Shown: positions 1-6,332 of the stretch, one piece after another
Layout of the letters: every line of letters begins with the position of its first letter
Numbering within the stretch: position 1 is the first letter of the stretch
NCBI GenBank assembly: GCA_009779045.1
Contig: WREZ01000021.1
Coordinates: 1 to 11,917, forward strand
Reading direction: 5' to 3'
Origin: Candidatus Bathycorpusculum sp.
GTDB taxonomy: Archaea; Thermoproteota; Bathyarchaeia; Bathyarchaeales; Bathycorpusculaceae
DNA: 11,917 nucleotides
Made by a program: the position numbers and the translations under genes
The notes under the pieces: generated by a model
Databases searched by the model: none
Seen by the model: the letters and a program-made list of their open reading frames with translations, nothing else
What the model was told of the DNA's origin: nothing

Positions 1-21
1 ATTGCTTTGTTTTGATTAAAA

Positions 22-37
22 AGTTTTTGGAAAAACT
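22..37. repeat. Perfect inverted repeat, 7-bp arms, 2-base spacer
   Basis: AGTTTTT at 22-28 and AAAAACT at 31-37 are perfect reverse complements separated by GG. It may be the tail of a terminator belonging to a gene left of the window, but no coding sequence is visible there. A random A/T-rich palindrome is possible. Confidence 0.35.
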
Positions 38-99
38 GTAATAACTGTCTATGTTTGACGACAATTTATTATTGAGGTAGATGTACAAATTCTTGTCTA

Positions 100-191
100 T
101 TCTTAAATTTGAGTTTTATCTGTTGTGGGTGTTGTGTGTTTTTTGTTTTGTATATTTGTTTACTGAGTATGGGGGGGTGTGTTCTGGGGTC
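100..191 (+). other. G/T-rich leader upstream of the beta-helix gene promoter
   Basis: This stretch is made mostly of G and T on the plus strand and includes a run of seven G at 171-177. It lies directly upstream of the TATA-like box at 192-204. A 64-codon reading frame crosses it from 81 to 275, but its Phe/Val/Cys/Leu-rich product is what G/T-only DNA encodes by chance, and it would overlap the promoter and start of the next gene. I read it as non-coding. It resembles the tract before uS12 (4976-5130). Confidence 0.45.
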
Positions 192-204
192 AATATATAT
201 AAAG
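192..204 (+). promoter_or_regulatory. TATA-box-like element of the beta-helix gene
   Basis: The run AATATATATAAAG matches an archaeal TATA element. Initiation about 25 bases downstream would fall near 225, giving a leader of about 30 bases that contains the GGAGAAGGA Shine-Dalgarno sequence at 245-253, five bases before the ATG at 259. Confidence 0.5.
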
Positions 205-258
205 GTCTTCTTTTTTTATTCTATTTAAAAACTATGATAATGTTGGAGAAGGATATTT

Positions 259-1971
259 ATGAATTTGAATGTTAAGTCTAAGTTTGGTTTGCGTTCTGCC
301 TCTGAGAAGAACGTGTTATTTGTTTCTTTATTGTCTATGTTGTTATTTGTTTCTTTATTGTCTTGTAGTGTATTAGTGGTGGTGGGTGCTGATGCTGCTG
401 TTATGGACGAGCCTGAACTTAATGCGGCTATTACTAGTGCGCCACTTGGTGTGTCTACTGTTGTTACTCTTGGTAAAGATATTACCCTTACAGGAGCACT
501 TAGTATTATTAGTGGTAAAAATATTACTTTAGTAAGTGATGGTACTAGTGAATTCAAGTTAGTTGGTGTTAATGATGAGAGTACTATTAGTGTTGAGTCT
601 GGTGGTATATTGTTTCTTAACGGTATTGTTGTAACTCATGTAACTAATGAAGTTGGTAGTGGTGTAACGGTTGCTTCTGGTGGTAATTTTACTCTGTTAA
701 GCGGTAAAATTTTTGGTAATACAGATGCTGACGGTGGTGGTGTAGTTAACGATGGTAACTTTACTATGTCAGGTGGTGCTGTTCTTAACAATACAGGTGT
801 TATGGGTGGTGTAGTTAACAATGGTAACTTTACTCTATCAGGTAATGGTGTTATTACTAACAATACTGTTATAGTTGATGAGGATGGTGATGTTTATGGT
901 GGTGTACTTAATACTGGTGTTTTTAGGATGTCTGGCGGTGAAATTTCTAATAATACTGCTTGTGGTGTGTCCAATTTTGGCAACTTTACTATGTCCGGTG
1001 GTAAAATTCTTAAAAACATTGGGAATGGTGTATTCATCAATCATGATGGTAATTTTACTATGACCGGTGGTGAAATCTCTTATAATAAGGCTGAGTTTGG
1101 TGGTGGTGTGTATATTGACAGCTCTTTTGGTGTTGGCACATTTATTATGTCTGGTGGTAGCATTCTTAATAACTCCGCTACATTGTATGGTGGTGGTGTG
1201 TATAATTCTGGTGACTGTTCTTTTAGCATGTCTAGTAATGCCATGATTGCTAACAATACAGCTTCTAATGGTGGTGGTGTGTATACTGTTGGTGCTTTTA
1301 CTATGTCTGGTGGTGAAATTTCTAACAATACAGTGGCTGCTTATGGTGGTGGTGTATACAATTACTATGGTAAATTTAGCATGACTAATGGTAAAATTGT
1401 TAAAAATGTTGCTGCTATAGACGGTGGTGGTGTATTCAGTTATGCAGGTAATTTTACAGTGTCTGGTAGTAGCGAAATTTCTTATAACACAGCTAACCGA
1501 AACGGTGGTGGCATTGGAGTTCCTGGCATTGAAGGGCTTTCGTATGTTTATGTGCGTGAGGGCGTAACATTTTCAAATAACCGTGCAGCTACAGCATATA
1601 ATAGAGCTCCTACACATGATGCTTTATACGATTCACGTGTAAGTAGTAATAAGTGGACTTCTCCTTTTACACAAGGATACAACAACTATGACATCTACTA
1701 TATCAGTGGAACACAAGTTGATCCTGAGACTGGCAAACCCATTACCAGTCCCTCTCCTAGTCCAACTAACTCTCCATCCGGTACTCCACGTCCTCCTGCA
1801 AGCACTCCTCCTGGTTCTTCTCCTAAAGATCCTAGCTTTAATTGGTTTGCTGTTGCTATTGTCTTAGCTATAGTTGTAGGTCTTCTTGTTGCTGTTTTAT
1901 TTTTTTACCGACCAAAAAAGGCGACAAAACAGGTTATTGAAGAAGACTTGAGCGACTTTACAGTCGTCTAA
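259..1971 (+). CDS. Secreted beta-helix, adhesin-like surface protein
   Basis: A 570-residue predicted surface protein of unknown ligand. Residues 18-43 form a hydrophobic signal segment, with a possible cleavage site after the A-D-A at 44-46. Residues 142-421 hold about eleven imperfect repeats of 21-31 residues built on GNFTMSGGEISNNTA followed by GGGVY, the pattern of right-handed parallel beta-helix, polymorphic-membrane-protein-like adhesins. A Ser/Pro/Thr-rich stalk spans about 497-526. One transmembrane helix (about 528-549) follows, then a short cytoplasmic tail that is basic and then acidic. I count thirteen N-X-S/T sequons, eleven of them in the repeats, which suggests heavy N-glycosylation outside the cell. 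The ATG has a good Shine-Dalgarno (245-253). A perfect 23-bp direct repeat lies in the signal-peptide codons. A role in attachment to host, substrate or other cells is inferred from the family. The fold is fairly sure and the function is not. Confidence 0.85.
   Translation: MNLNVKSKFGLRSASEKNVLFVSLLSMLLFVSLLSCSVLVVVGADAAVMDEPELNAAITSAPLGVSTVVTLGKDITLTGALSIISGKNITLVSDGTSEFKLVGVNDESTISVESGGILFLNGIVVTHVTNEVGSGVTVASGGNFTLLSGKIFGNTDADGGGVVNDGNFTMSGGAVLNNTGVMGGVVNNGNFTLSGNGVITNNTVIVDEDGDVYGGVLNTGVFRMSGGEISNNTACGVSNFGNFTMSGGKILKNIGNGVFINHDGNFTMTGGEISYNKAEFGGGVYIDSSFGVGTFIMSGGSILNNSATLYGGGVYNSGDCSFSMSSNAMIANNTASNGGGVYTVGAFTMSGGEISNNTVAAYGGGVYNYYGKFSMTNGKIVKNVAAIDGGGVFSYAGNFTVSGSSEISYNTANRNGGGIGVPGIEGLSYVYVREGVTFSNNRAATAYNRAPTHDALYDSRVSSNKWTSPFTQGYNNYDIYYISGTQVDPETGKPITSPSPSPTNSPSGTPRPPASTPPGSSPKDPSFNWFAVAIVLAIVVGLLVAVLFFYRPKKATKQVIEEDLSDFTVV
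314..363 (+). repeat. In-frame direct repeat in the signal-peptide codons
   Basis: A 23-bp sequence at 314-336 recurs without mismatch at 341-363, an offset of 27 bp or nine codons. The protein therefore carries LFVSLLS twice, at residues 20-26 and 29-35. It looks like a tandem duplication that lengthened the hydrophobic core without breaking the frame. Confidence 0.85.
682..1521 (+). repeat. About 11 degenerate beta-helix repeats of 63-93 bp
   Basis: Codons 142-421 encode the repeat units. They begin at about residues 142, 166, 189, 220, 241, 264, 293, 320, 345, 371 and 397. The DNA recurs as variants of GGTAATTTTACTATGTC and GGTGGTGGTGTGTAT, so the array could gain or lose units by recombination or slippage. 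Unit length varies from 21 to 31 residues because the turn between the NNT and GGGVY motifs differs. Confidence 0.75.
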
Positions 1972-1981
1972 TTTGTATATT

Positions 1982-2022
1982 GCTCACTAACTTTTAAGTG
2001 AGCCCATTTTTGTCTCTATTTT
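1982..2022 (+). terminator. Hairpin plus T-tract terminator after the beta-helix gene
   Basis: GCTCACT at 1982-1988 pairs perfectly with AGTGAGC at 1997-2003 around an 8-base loop. T-rich sequence follows, including a run of seven or more T near 2018. It begins 11 bases after the stop codon, so it probably ends the beta-helix transcript and separates it from the PQQ gene. Confidence 0.65.
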
Positions 2023-2069
2023 TTTAACAATCAACCCGTTTTATGTGTTTATGTATTGCTAAAACATTG

Positions 2070-2127
2070 CCCTTTCATTTGAAAGGGGGGGGGGGTGAAT
2101 TAATTTTTTTTATTAAATAAAAAATTC
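2070..2127. repeat. Inverted repeat, G11 homopolymer and A/T hairpin
   Basis: CCCTTTCA (2070-2077) and TGAAAGGG (2080-2087) are perfect reverse complements. The right arm runs into eleven consecutive G (2085-2095). Just after it, GAATT at 2097-2101 and AATTC near 2127 flank complementary T-rich and A-rich stretches. The block lies between the upstream terminator and the PQQ promoter. Long G runs are slippage-prone, so this may be a length-variable site or a place where sequencing is unreliable. Confidence 0.5.
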
Positions 2128-2171
2128 ATAATAATGCATTCTTTTAAAATTACTATACAAACTGAAAATAA

Positions 2172-2214
2172 CTTTTATTAAAACATATTTAGTTAGTAAG
2201 CGTTATAATGAGGT
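2172..2214 (+). promoter_or_regulatory. TATA-like box and Shine-Dalgarno of the PQQ gene
   Basis: CTTTTATTA at 2172-2180 is a plausible archaeal TATA element. Initiation near 2203 would give a leader of about 18 bases. GAGGT at 2210-2214 is a good Shine-Dalgarno six bases before the ATG at 2221. Unlike other genes here, this promoter is preceded by A/T-rich and not G/T-rich DNA. Confidence 0.5.
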
Positions 2215-2220
2215 AAATAA

Positions 2221-4824
2221 ATGAATTATACAAAATCTAAAAATATCGTTAAATTGCTTGCAGTATTACTAATGCTGTCTTTTATAATATCTATGATTGC
2301 AGTGCCAAGCGCAAACGCACAAACTTATAGAGAATCTTATCCATTCGTTGAACCTGTTCCACGAACAGTCGGTGTTGGACAAGCTGCTCTAATTAACTTT
2401 GGTCTACTAAACTTCGTAGCTCTTGGAAGCGGTTGGAACATGACTTTAACAATTATTGATCCCGATGGTAAAGTTGAAACATTTGATAGAATGACATGGT
2501 CTACAGGTACAGTCGGACTGCACTATACACCAACAAAAGCTGGTAACTATACATTGATTGCTAGCATGAAAGAACAACGCTACGGTGGTACAACTACTAA
2601 CCCAACTATGTATAAAGCATGTGAAAGTGAAAACGTTACTTTGCAAGTGTTAGAGGATTGGTATAAACCTTGGCATCCAGGTCACAGCATGCCAACAGAC
2701 TACTGGACAAGACCAGTTGATTCACAACTACGTGAATGGTACAGTCTTATGGGTAGCTGGCTTGCACCAAAACAACGCAATGGCAACATGTTTGCTCCAT
2801 ATAACGAGGCACCAACAACTGCACACATTCTATGGTCTACACCTGACATTCAATACACAGGCGGTTTAGCAGGCGGTGCCCTATACGAGGGTGGCTTCCA
2901 ACACGGTGATGCATATGAAAGCAAATTCTACAACGCCATCATAATTGCAGGTGTTTTATACTACAACGTAGCACCAGTCTACAGCGTTGGCTCTCAGGGC
3001 AAGAATCAAACAATCAGAGCACTAGACCTACACACAGGCAAAGAGCTTTGGACACGAGATATTTCAGCCTTTGGCACTCAGGCTAGACTTAGCCGAGGAC
3101 AAGTTCATATGTATATGACTGAAAACAACCGTGGCGCATGGGCATATCTCTGGGTACAAAATGGCGGCACTGGAACTACATGGTGGGCACTTGACCCTCT
3201 AACAGGCGAACACATGTACACAATGACTGGCTTTAATTCTCCTTCTGCTGGTGGCCTATCAGGCGGCACAAAAGTCTACTATGGTCCAAACGGTGAAATG
3301 CTAACATACTCAATATTTACTAATACAACTGGCGCTTACTTACGTCAACATAACTCTTCAATGGTCATTCAAAGAGGTACTGGTTCACTAAACAGCTGGG
3401 GTATGAAAGTTAACATTGTTTCTGCAACTAATCCATCTGGAATTAGTTCATTTAATGCAGCAACCCTTGCTTTTAGAACTAGCGATGATATCTTGTTGGC
3501 AAGAAACTTTGGTCAGTCTGGTGTAAACGGTGTAAACAGTAACCCAATGGGTAATCCTATACAAGTGTTCCCAGAGGATCGTGCTATCTTTGCTACCACT
3601 AACGCTAGCGGTATATATATGTCAGCAGTCAGCCTCGAAGAAGATAGTTGGGGCGCTAGATTATACACTGATAGATTCTGGAAAGCTCCTGAAAACTGGG
3701 AATCTATTACAGGCACTGTTACAGGTGATAGCAATGGTCAAACTGGTTGGGCATGTTTCTCTGATGATCCTTATGTAGGTGTTTTCTGGACAAAAGAAGA
3801 CAGAGTTAACCACGTTTTCAACTTAGACACAGGCAAACACATGTATGATACGCCCTCTCAATTCTTTGCAGATGGTTGGGGTGGAGTTCAATCAAACTCT
3901 GCACCAGAAAAAGTCATTGCATACGGCTGTCTGATTTCAGGAAGTGGTGGTGGTATTGTGTACTGCTATAACGTTTCAACAGGTGAACTACTTTGGACAT
4001 ACGAGGCAAAAGATCCATACATTGGCGAATCTTATCTTGTCGAAAACTGGTATGCTGTAATTTGCTTTGTTTCAGACGGTAAAGTCTACTTTGGTCACTC
4101 TGAACACTCTGCACAAGAGCCTAAGCCAAGAGGTGCACCATTCTATGCATTGGATATAGAGACTGGTGAGGTTGTTTGGAGAATTGATGGAGCATTCCGT
4201 CAGTTAGCTTGGGGTGGACGCGCAGTCATCGGCGATAGCATCATTGCAACAATAGATTCATATGACTCACAGATTTACGCAATCGGCAAAGGTCCAAGTG
4301 AGCTAACAGTTTCAGCACCTAACTATGCTGTCACAGCAGGTACAACCGCACTAATTACTGGCACAGTTATGGATATTTCACCAGGCACAAACAGTGATCG
4401 TTCACAACTACACTTCCCTAAGGGCGTTCCAGTAGCTTCTGATGAAACACAAAGCGAGTGGATGCTTCACGTCTACAAACAATTTGAAGCTCCAGCTGAA
4501 TTTAAGGGTGTTGAAGTTTCACTATATGCATGGGATGGACAATCTTCAGAATCAGTACCAATCGGCACAACGACAACTGACATATACGGTAAATTTGCAA
4601 TAGAATGGACACCAACCAAAGCAGGTCAGTATGAAATCTTTGCATTCTTTGACGGCAGCGGCGCATACTACTCTAGTGAAGCAACAGCTGCAACATACGT
4701 ATCAGCAGCACCAGAAGTAGTAGAAGTTGAAACTCCACCATATGAATGGTACATCGTTGGCGCAGCAATTGCAATCATTGCAGTAGTCATCGTTATTGGC
4801 TTGTTGAATCTCAAAAAGAAATAA
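2221..4824 (+). CDS. Secreted PQQ-type beta-propeller/Ig-like surface protein, membrane-anchored
   Basis: An 867-residue exported protein. Residues 10-33 are a typical signal peptide ending in ANA, with probable cleavage after residue 33. An Ig-like segment (about 40-145) is followed by a propeller region (about 200-690). Five strand-turn motifs of the PQQ-repeat kind are visible: ALDLHTGKELW (267-277), ALDPLTGEHMY (323-333), NLDTGKHMY (534-542), YNVSTGELLW (583-592) and ALDIETGEVVW (643-653). A second Ig-like region (about 693-825) contains WTPTKAGQYEIFAFF, which echoes YTPTKAGNYTLIASM at 102-116. One helix (843-862) and the tail NLKKK anchor it with the propeller outside. Proteins of this architecture are frequent in Bathyarchaeia. 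There is no evidence that it binds PQQ or is an enzyme. A structural or binding role at the cell surface is inferred. It has its own promoter. Confidence 0.85.
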   Translation: MNYTKSKNIVKLLAVLLMLSFIISMIAVPSANAQTYRESYPFVEPVPRTVGVGQAALINFGLLNFVALGSGWNMTLTIIDPDGKVETFDRMTWSTGTVGLHYTPTKAGNYTLIASMKEQRYGGTTTNPTMYKACESENVTLQVLEDWYKPWHPGHSMPTDYWTRPVDSQLREWYSLMGSWLAPKQRNGNMFAPYNEAPTTAHILWSTPDIQYTGGLAGGALYEGGFQHGDAYESKFYNAIIIAGVLYYNVAPVYSVGSQGKNQTIRALDLHTGKELWTRDISAFGTQARLSRGQVHMYMTENNRGAWAYLWVQNGGTGTTWWALDPLTGEHMYTMTGFNSPSAGGLSGGTKVYYGPNGEMLTYSIFTNTTGAYLRQHNSSMVIQRGTGSLNSWGMKVNIVSATNPSGISSFNAATLAFRTSDDILLARNFGQSGVNGVNSNPMGNPIQVFPEDRAIFATTNASGIYMSAVSLEEDSWGARLYTDRFWKAPENWESITGTVTGDSNGQTGWACFSDDPYVGVFWTKEDRVNHVFNLDTGKHMYDTPSQFFADGWGGVQSNSAPEKVIAYGCLISGSGGGIVYCYNVSTGELLWTYEAKDPYIGESYLVENWYAVICFVSDGKVYFGHSEHSAQEPKPRGAPFYALDIETGEVVWRIDGAFRQLAWGGRAVIGDSIIATIDSYDSQIYAIGKGPSELTVSAPNYAVTAGTTALITGTVMDISPGTNSDRSQLHFPKGVPVASDETQSEWMLHVYKQFEAPAEFKGVEVSLYAWDGQSSESVPIGTTTTDIYGKFAIEWTPTKAGQYEIFAFFDGSGAYYSSEATAATYVSAAPEVVEVETPPYEWYIVGAAIAIIAVVIVIGLLNLKKK

Positions 4825-4853
4825 ACAACCAATAAAACAAAAACCAAAACAAA

Positions 4854-4876
4854 CCCTTTTTTCTTTTTTTGTTTTT
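4854..4876 (+). terminator. T-tract terminator after the PQQ gene
   Basis: A long pyrimidine run (CCC then T-rich to 4876) begins about 30 bases after the stop codon, the usual form of archaeal termination. A weak inverted repeat, ACAAGCG/CGTTTGT (4877-4903, one G-T pair), follows it. Confidence 0.55.
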
Positions 4877-4975
4877 ACAAGCGTATTTTGTTTAGACGTT
4901 TGTGAAGTCAGAAAATAGTAGTAGTTATTTTTTAGCCAAATAGACAAGCTTAAAACGTAACATGGCTGTCAATTA

Positions 4976-5130
4976 TGGTTGTATGGTTTTTTTGAAGTGT
5001 TGTGGTTATTTGTGGTGTGTGTTTTTTTGTGTGTTTGTGGGTGGTTTTGTTGTTTGTTGTTTTATGGTTTTTCTTTTGTGGGGGTTTTGGTGTTCTGTTA
5101 ATATGGTTAATGTTTTGTGTTGTTTTTTTT
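4976..5130 (+). other. Extreme G/T-rich tract upstream of the uS12 promoter
   Basis: This gene-free stretch is nearly all G and T on the plus strand: I count 56 of 60 bases in 5041-5100. A 70-codon frame (4962-5174) crosses it, but the product is a Cys/Phe/Val-rich string expected from G/T-only DNA, it has no Shine-Dalgarno, and it overlaps the uS12 TATA box. I treat it as non-coding. It may have a topological or promoter-insulating role, but nothing in the sequence proves one. Confidence 0.5.
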
Positions 5131-5137
5131 CGGTTAA

Positions 5138-5180
5138 TTTATATATTGGTGTTTTAACTATGCTTGTGCATTAAAGAGGA
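5138..5180 (+). promoter_or_regulatory. TATA box and Shine-Dalgarno of the uS12-uS7 operon
   Basis: TTTATATATT at 5138-5147 is the cleanest archaeal TATA element in the window. Initiation about 26 bases downstream falls near 5168, giving a leader of about 25 bases. GAGGA at 5176-5180 is a Shine-Dalgarno 11 bases from the ATG at 5192. Confidence 0.65.
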
Positions 5181-5191
5181 ATATCTTAAAT

Positions 5192-5632
5192 ATGGGTTCC
5201 AAGTCTCCAAGAGGCGAATTTGCCGCAAGGCAATTGGCAAAGAAACGGAAGAATTTCCGTTGGCATGATCGTTACTTTAACAGGCGTATGCTTATGCTAG
5301 ATGAAAAAGTTGACCCTATGCAGGGTGCACCCCAATCTAGGGGTATTGTTCTAGAAAAAGTAGGTGTCGAATCAAAGCAGCCTAACAGCGCCGTTAGAAA
5401 ATGTGTCCGTACGCAACTTATTAAAAATGGTCGAACAATCACTGCTTTCTTACCAGGTGACGGTGCGCTTAACGTTATCGATGAACATGATGAAGTCGTC
5501 GTTGAGGGTATTGGTGGTACAAGAGGTGGTGCTATGGGAGACATTCCCGGTGTACGCTGGAAAGTAGTAATGGTAAACGGCGTATCCTTAAACGAGCTAG
5601 TTTACGGGCGAAAACAAAAACCATCAAGGTAA
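5192..5632 (+). CDS. rps12: 30S ribosomal protein uS12 (archaeal S12)
   Basis: A protein of the small-subunit decoding centre. The 146-residue length, the N-terminal [14 protein letters not shown] segment and the core [18 protein letters not shown] (residues 63-80) identify the archaeal/eukaryotic form. The conserved [15 protein letters not shown] and [18 protein letters not shown] blocks are intact, so the protein looks complete and functional. It is the first gene of a two-gene operon: uS7 starts five bases after its stop. In many archaea the same string continues with the EF-2 and EF-1A genes, but here a convergent GTPase gene follows. Of the first 60 codons 34 end in G or T, a mixed wobble usage that shifts to almost only A/C in uS7. 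Confidence 0.97.
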   Translation: MGSKSPRGEFAARQLAKKRKNFRWHDRYFNRRMLMLDEKVDPMQGAPQSRGIVLEKVGVESKQPNSAVRKCVRTQLIKNGRTITAFLPGDGALNVIDEHDEVVVEGIGGTRGGAMGDIPGVRWKVVMVNGVSLNELVYGRKQKPSR

Positions 5633-5637
5633 TACTT

Positions 5638-6231
5638 ATGAGTACACAAACAATCACAGCCCAATCTCAAGAAATCAAACTTTTCCAAAAATGGTCATTT
5701 AAAGAAATAACCGTAAGAGACATTGGACTGCAACGTTACCTAAACTTAGTTCCAATGGTTGCCCCCCACAGCATGGGACGCCATGAACACCAAAGATTCC
5801 GCAAAGCAAAAGTAAACATTGTCGAACGCTTAATCAACGGCTTAATGCGCAGCGGCAAAAACAGCGGCAAAAAAGCCAAAGCAGCAAACATTGTAAAAGA
5901 AACATTCGAAATCATAAACGTAAAAACAGGCAAAAACCCCATAGAAGTCCTCGTCAAAGCCGTAGAAAACTCTTCACCCTGTGAAGACACAACAAGAATC
6001 AGCTACGGCGGAGTCGTCTACCACTTATCCGTCGACGTCGCACCACAACGAAGAATCGACCTAGCCATACGCCACATCACCGCAGGCGCAAGAAACGCAT
6101 CACTAAACAACCCCCGCAGCATACAAGAAACACTAGCAGACGAACTCATACTAGCCGCAAACAAAGACATCAAAAGCGCAGCAGTCGCAAAACGCAACGA
6201 AATCGAACGCGTCGCACAAAGCAGCAGATAA
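5638..6231 (+). CDS. rps7: 30S ribosomal protein uS7 (archaeal S7)
   Basis: A protein that nucleates assembly of the 30S head and contacts the E and P sites. It has 197 residues with the archaeal N-terminal extension. The conserved MGRHEHQRFRKAKVNIVERL (46-65), the NPIEVLVKAVENSSP segment (100-114) and the C-terminal RRIDLAIRHITAGARNASLN (138-157) are present. It follows uS12 after a five-base gap, and an AAGGT Shine-Dalgarno overlaps the uS12 stop, so the two are co-transcribed and probably translationally coupled. Wobble usage is extraordinary: codons 86-197 contain only two G/T-ending codons (TCT112, TGT115), and codons 116-197 contain none. The protein sequence is normal, so this affects DNA composition only. 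Confidence 0.97.
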   Translation: MSTQTITAQSQEIKLFQKWSFKEITVRDIGLQRYLNLVPMVAPHSMGRHEHQRFRKAKVNIVERLINGLMRSGKNSGKKAKAANIVKETFEIINVKTGKNPIEVLVKAVENSSPCEDTTRISYGGVVYHLSVDVAPQRRIDLAIRHITAGARNASLNNPRSIQETLADELILAANKDIKSAAVAKRNEIERVAQSSR

Positions 6232-6271
6232 AACAACAACTCTTTTCCCCATATATTATATCACAAACTAC

Positions 6272-6298
6272 CTTTTTCTTGTTTCTCTTAAAAAATAT
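6272..6298. terminator. Convergent T-tracts between uS7 and the GTPase gene
   Basis: On the plus strand a T-rich tract (6272-6288) lies about 40 bases after the uS7 stop. On the minus strand a T6 run (read from about 6298 to 6288) lies about 35 bases after the GTPase stop. Both fit archaeal U-tract termination. There is no strong hairpin. Confidence 0.45.
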
Positions 6299-6332
6299 AA
6301 TTACCTTAATAATCTTAATAAATTAACTTTTT

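Noticed and set aside
81..275. 64-codon frame upstream of the beta-helix gene
   Set aside because: Composition follows G/T-only DNA, it overlaps the likely promoter and the next gene's start, and the GAGGT before it is too close to the ATG to be a convincing Shine-Dalgarno.
352..372. Lipobox-like LLSC at residues 33-36 of the beta-helix protein
   Set aside because: The hydrophobic stretch continues past the Cys, a better A-D-A cleavage site follows, and a C-terminal membrane helix already anchors the protein.
259..1328. Minus-strand frames opposite the beta-helix gene
   Set aside because: They are mirror images of the repetitive plus-strand coding sequence, with no start signals.
682..1521. 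CRISPR-like or minisatellite array
   Set aside because: Repeats are degenerate, in frame and coding for a beta-helix; there are no constant repeats with unique spacers.
1957..1968. C-terminal T-V-V resembling a PDZ ligand
   Set aside because: Three residues are too little evidence, and no partner is visible.
4962..5174. 70-codon Cys/Phe/Val-rich frame upstream of uS12
   Set aside because: Low-complexity by-product of the G/T tract, no Shine-Dalgarno, overlaps the uS12 TATA box.
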